A stretch of DNA of 53,524 nt from an uncultured Clostridia bacterium (GTDB lineage Bacteria; Bacillota; Clostridia; Oscillospirales; Ruminococcaceae). Every line of letters starts with the position of its first letter. The first letter of the stretch is position 1. Positions 49,707-53,524 of this stretch are shown here, in pieces. Under the pieces are notes generated by a model. It ran no database searches. It saw only the letters and a list, made by a program, of their open reading frames with translations, and had not been told where the DNA came from. The stretch covers positions 1-53,524 of the forward strand of contig CANQJB010000006.1 of the NCBI GenBank assembly GCA_947624155.1. Reading direction: 5' to 3'. The position numbers were made by a program, and so were the translations under genes.

Positions 49707-51221
49707 ATGAACATTGACGATATCAGCAGCCTTATCAAGGCTCAGATAAAAAACTACGACAAAAAGGCGGAGCTTTCCGAAACCGGAAGCGTTATCACCG
49801 TCGGCGACGGCATCGCTTCGGTCTACGGGCTCGACAACTGCCTTTCAAACGAGCTCGTCGAGTTCTCTAACGGAACCTACGGAATGGCCCTCAACCTCGA
49901 AGAGGATTCCGTTTCGGTCGTTATGCTCGGCTCTGACGTCGGAATACGCGAGGGCGACGTCGTCAAGCGCACCGGCTCGGTAGTCTCTGTCCCGGTCGGA
50001 AAGGGACTTATCGGCCGCGTTGTCAACGCGCTCGGCCAGCCGATCGACGGCAAGGGGCCGATCGAAAGCGAAGCGATGCTGCCGATTGAGCAGAAGGCGA
50101 CAGGAATTATCGAGAGAAAATCGGTCAGCGTTCCGCTTCAGACCGGCATCAAGGCCATCGACTCGATGATACCGATTGGCAGAGGGCAGCGCGAGCTGAT
50201 AATCGGCGACCGCCAGACCGGCAAAACGGTTATCGCGGCGGACACGATCATCAACCAAAAGGGCAAGAACTGCATCTGCATCTATGTCGCGATCGGCCAG
50301 AAAAACTCGACCGTCGCTCAGCTTGTCGAGACCCTTTCGCGAGCGGGCGCGATGGATTATACCATCGTCGTCAGCTCCACGGCTTCGGAGCTCGCGACTC
50401 TGCAATATATCGCCCCCTACGCCGGATGCACTATGGGCGAATACTTTATGAAGCAGGGGCTCGACGCGCTGATAATATATGACGATCTTTCAAAGCACGC
50501 CGTCGCTTACCGCACACTCTCTCTGCTTATTCGCAGACCGCCGGGACGCGAGGCTTATCCCGGAGACGTTTTCTATCTCCATTCGAGACTCCTTGAGCGC
50601 GCGGCGCGGCTTTCTCCCGAAGCGGGCGGAGGCTCGCTGACCGCTCTGCCGATAATCGAGACACAGGCGGGCGACGTTTCGGCCTATATTCCTACAAACG
50701 TAATTTCGATCACCGACGGGCAGATATTCCTCGAAACCGAGATGTTCAACTCCGGCATAATGCCGGCCGTCAACCCGGGCATTTCGGTTTCAAGAGTCGG
50801 CGGCTCGGCTCAGCTGAAGGCGATGAAGCAGGTCTCGGGAACTCTTAAGCTCCTCTATTCGCAGTATCGCGAGCTTCAAAGCTTTGCGCAGTTCGGCTCA
50901 GACCTCGACAAGGACACCAAGGAGCGACTTGCCCAGGGCGAGAGGATAGTTGAGGTCTTAAAACAGGATCGCAGCTCCCCTGTCGACGTTGAGCTCCAGG
51001 TCTGCATCATCTTCGCGGTCGTCAACAACTACCTCAGAGACGTTGAGGTCTCAAAGGTCAAGGAATATGAAAAGGGGCTCTATTTTGAGATGAACTCCTA
51101 TCACCGCGACCTGCTCGACTATATCGCCTCGGGCGGAGGACTTGACGACGAGCACAGGGCGAAGCTTGCGGAGGCGGTCGGGGAATATACCGCCAAGTTC
51201 ACCGGCAAAAGGGACGCTTAA
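49707..51221 (+). CDS. atpA: ATP synthase F1 subunit alpha
   Basis: 504 residues, full length. The P-loop is GDRQTGKT. Also seen are [55 protein letters not shown] and [20 protein letters not shown] with the Arg-finger segment [12 protein letters not shown]. It is the non-catalytic nucleotide-binding subunit. Confidence 0.97.
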   Translation: MNIDDISSLIKAQIKNYDKKAELSETGSVITVGDGIASVYGLDNCLSNELVEFSNGTYGMALNLEEDSVSVVMLGSDVGIREGDVVKRTGSVVSVPVGKGLIGRVVNALGQPIDGKGPIESEAMLPIEQKATGIIERKSVSVPLQTGIKAIDSMIPIGRGQRELIIGDRQTGKTVIAADTIINQKGKNCICIYVAIGQKNSTVAQLVETLSRAGAMDYTIVVSSTASELATLQYIAPYAGCTMGEYFMKQGLDALIIYDDLSKHAVAYRTLSLLIRRPPGREAYPGDVFYLHSRLLERAARLSPEAGGGSLTALPIIETQAGDVSAYIPTNVISITDGQIFLETEMFNSGIMPAVNPGISVSRVGGSAQLKAMKQVSGTLKLLYSQYRELQSFAQFGSDLDKDTKERLAQGERIVEVLKQDRSSPVDVELQVCIIFAVVNNYLRDVEVSKVKEYEKGLYFEMNSYHRDLLDYIASGGGLDDEHRAKLAEAVGEYTAKFTGKRDA

Positions 51222-51248
51222 TCATAAAATCGCAAAGGAGGCTCGGCT

Positions 51249-52091
51249 ATGGCCTCGATGAAGGAAATAAATTCAAGAATCAAATCCATCTCCGGAACAC
51301 GGCAGATCACCAAGGCGATGGAGCTGGTCGCGATATCGAAGCTTTCAAAGGCGCGCGACAGGATCGACCGCACAAGGCCGTTCTATACCGAACTCTATTC
51401 TGCCCTTTCCGACATTTCAACTGCGGTCAGCCCGCTCGACAGCGGCTATTGCAGCGTCAGGGAGGTCAAAAAGACCTGCCTGATCGTCATCGCGGGCGAC
51501 AGGGGCCTCGCCGGAGGATATAACTCCAACGTCTTCAGATATTCGGCTGAACTCTGCGAGGGAGATGTCTGCGTTCTGCCGGTCGGAAAGCGCTCGCTTG
51601 AGCACTTTTTACACCGTGGATTTGAGATCGTCTCGGACGAATACGCAAGCGTCGAGGATATCGACGTCGGCGGCTGCTTTGAGATCTCACGGCTTTTGTG
51701 CAGAATGTATCTCGACGGCGATTTTGACAGACTGGTCTGCGTTTACACAAACTTTGTGTCGATGCTCGGCCAGGAGCCCGCTTCGCTGACGCTTCTTCCG
51801 CTCGACAAATCGCTCCTCTCGGACGGCAGCGAGGCAAAGTTCACTTTAGTCGAACCCGGCGCGGGAGCGGTCTTCAACTCGATCATTCCGGACATTATCG
51901 CCGGACTGATCTGGGGAGCGGTCTGCGAGAGCTTCGCTTCGGAGCTTGCATCGCGCAGGACTGCGATGGAGAGCGCGACCTCGAACGCCGATGAGATAAT
52001 CGACGACCTCAGACTGAAATACAATAAGGCGAGAAAGAGCACAATCACCCGACAGATCACCGAGATAGTCTCGGGAGCTCAGGAGGAATAG
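51249..52091 (+). CDS. atpG: ATP synthase F1 subunit gamma
   Basis: 280 residues; the rotor shaft. The N-terminal MASMKEINSRIKSISGTRQI, TKAMELVAISKLSKA, VIAGDRGLAGGYN and the C-terminal ASRRTAMESATSNADEIIDD are diagnostic. AAAGGAGG precedes the ATG. The stop lies 3 bp before the inserted GNAT gene. Confidence 0.96.
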   Translation: MASMKEINSRIKSISGTRQITKAMELVAISKLSKARDRIDRTRPFYTELYSALSDISTAVSPLDSGYCSVREVKKTCLIVIAGDRGLAGGYNSNVFRYSAELCEGDVCVLPVGKRSLEHFLHRGFEIVSDEYASVEDIDVGGCFEISRLLCRMYLDGDFDRLVCVYTNFVSMLGQEPASLTLLPLDKSLLSDGSEAKFTLVEPGAGAVFNSIIPDIIAGLIWGAVCESFASELASRRTAMESATSNADEIIDDLRLKYNKARKSTITRQITEIVSGAQEE

Positions 52092-52094
52092 CCC

Positions 52095-53524
<1,430 letters not shown>

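Overview
The window looks like a chromosomal piece of an anaerobic, spore-forming, GC-rich Clostridia member, probably an Oscillospirales-type gut bacterium. The evidence is a sipL-spoIVA sporulation pair, lysine synthesis by the DapL route under an L-box, an F-type ATP synthase whose c subunit carries a two-carboxylate Na+ motif, Rnf-type membrane proteins, plant-polysaccharide hydrolases (GH31, GH10), and Shine-Dalgarno-led genes with sigma-A consensus promoters. No transposase, integrase, CRISPR array, rRNA or tRNA was seen. The taxonomy is an inference.

Left part (1-17 kb): a TetR - aldo/keto reductase - carboxymuconolactone decarboxylase stress operon with two palindromic operators. Next come a GH31 glycosidase and a divergent AraC regulator with 21-bp-phased repeats, an XRE membrane regulator, a secreted PPC-type protein, and hflX preceded by a tiny MRIRR leader ORF. 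These are followed by an ArgC-like protein that has lost its catalytic cysteine, an ECF sigma factor with a large membrane partner, and a parE-parC topoisomerase pair.

Centre (17-31 kb): rpe, a MecA-C-terminal-like protein, and a three-gene Rnf-like D-E-A membrane module. By eye, that module lacks the flavinylation motif and three of the four cysteines that hold the intramembrane Fe-S cluster. It is followed by a membrane-anchored glycosidase-like protein. Then come sipL-spoIVA and, upstream of them, a ~470-nt transcription unit with its own consensus promoter and a perfect terminator. This unit holds five copies of a ribosome-binding-site/start-codon motif, each opening a 3-14 codon mini-ORF. 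DUF1292, a candidate structured RNA, ruvX, a LURP-one-like protein and a ROK sugar kinase follow, then a beta-helix protein broken by one in-frame amber codon.

Right part (31-53.5 kb): asnB; a GNAT; an ECF sigma/anti-sigma-like/lipoprotein/ABC-transporter operon; two tandem PspC proteins; a formate/nitrite-type channel; the L-box-controlled dapA-lysA-dapF-dapL operon; a small membrane protein; a GH10 xylanase lipoprotein; and the ATP synthase operon atpI-B-E-F-H-A-G-[GNAT]-D. The window ends inside atpD. A foreign GNAT gene sits between atpG and atpD.

The most unusual items are the cofactor-poor Rnf-like module, the mini-ORF array upstream of sipL, the hflX leader peptide, and the cysteine-less ArgC.
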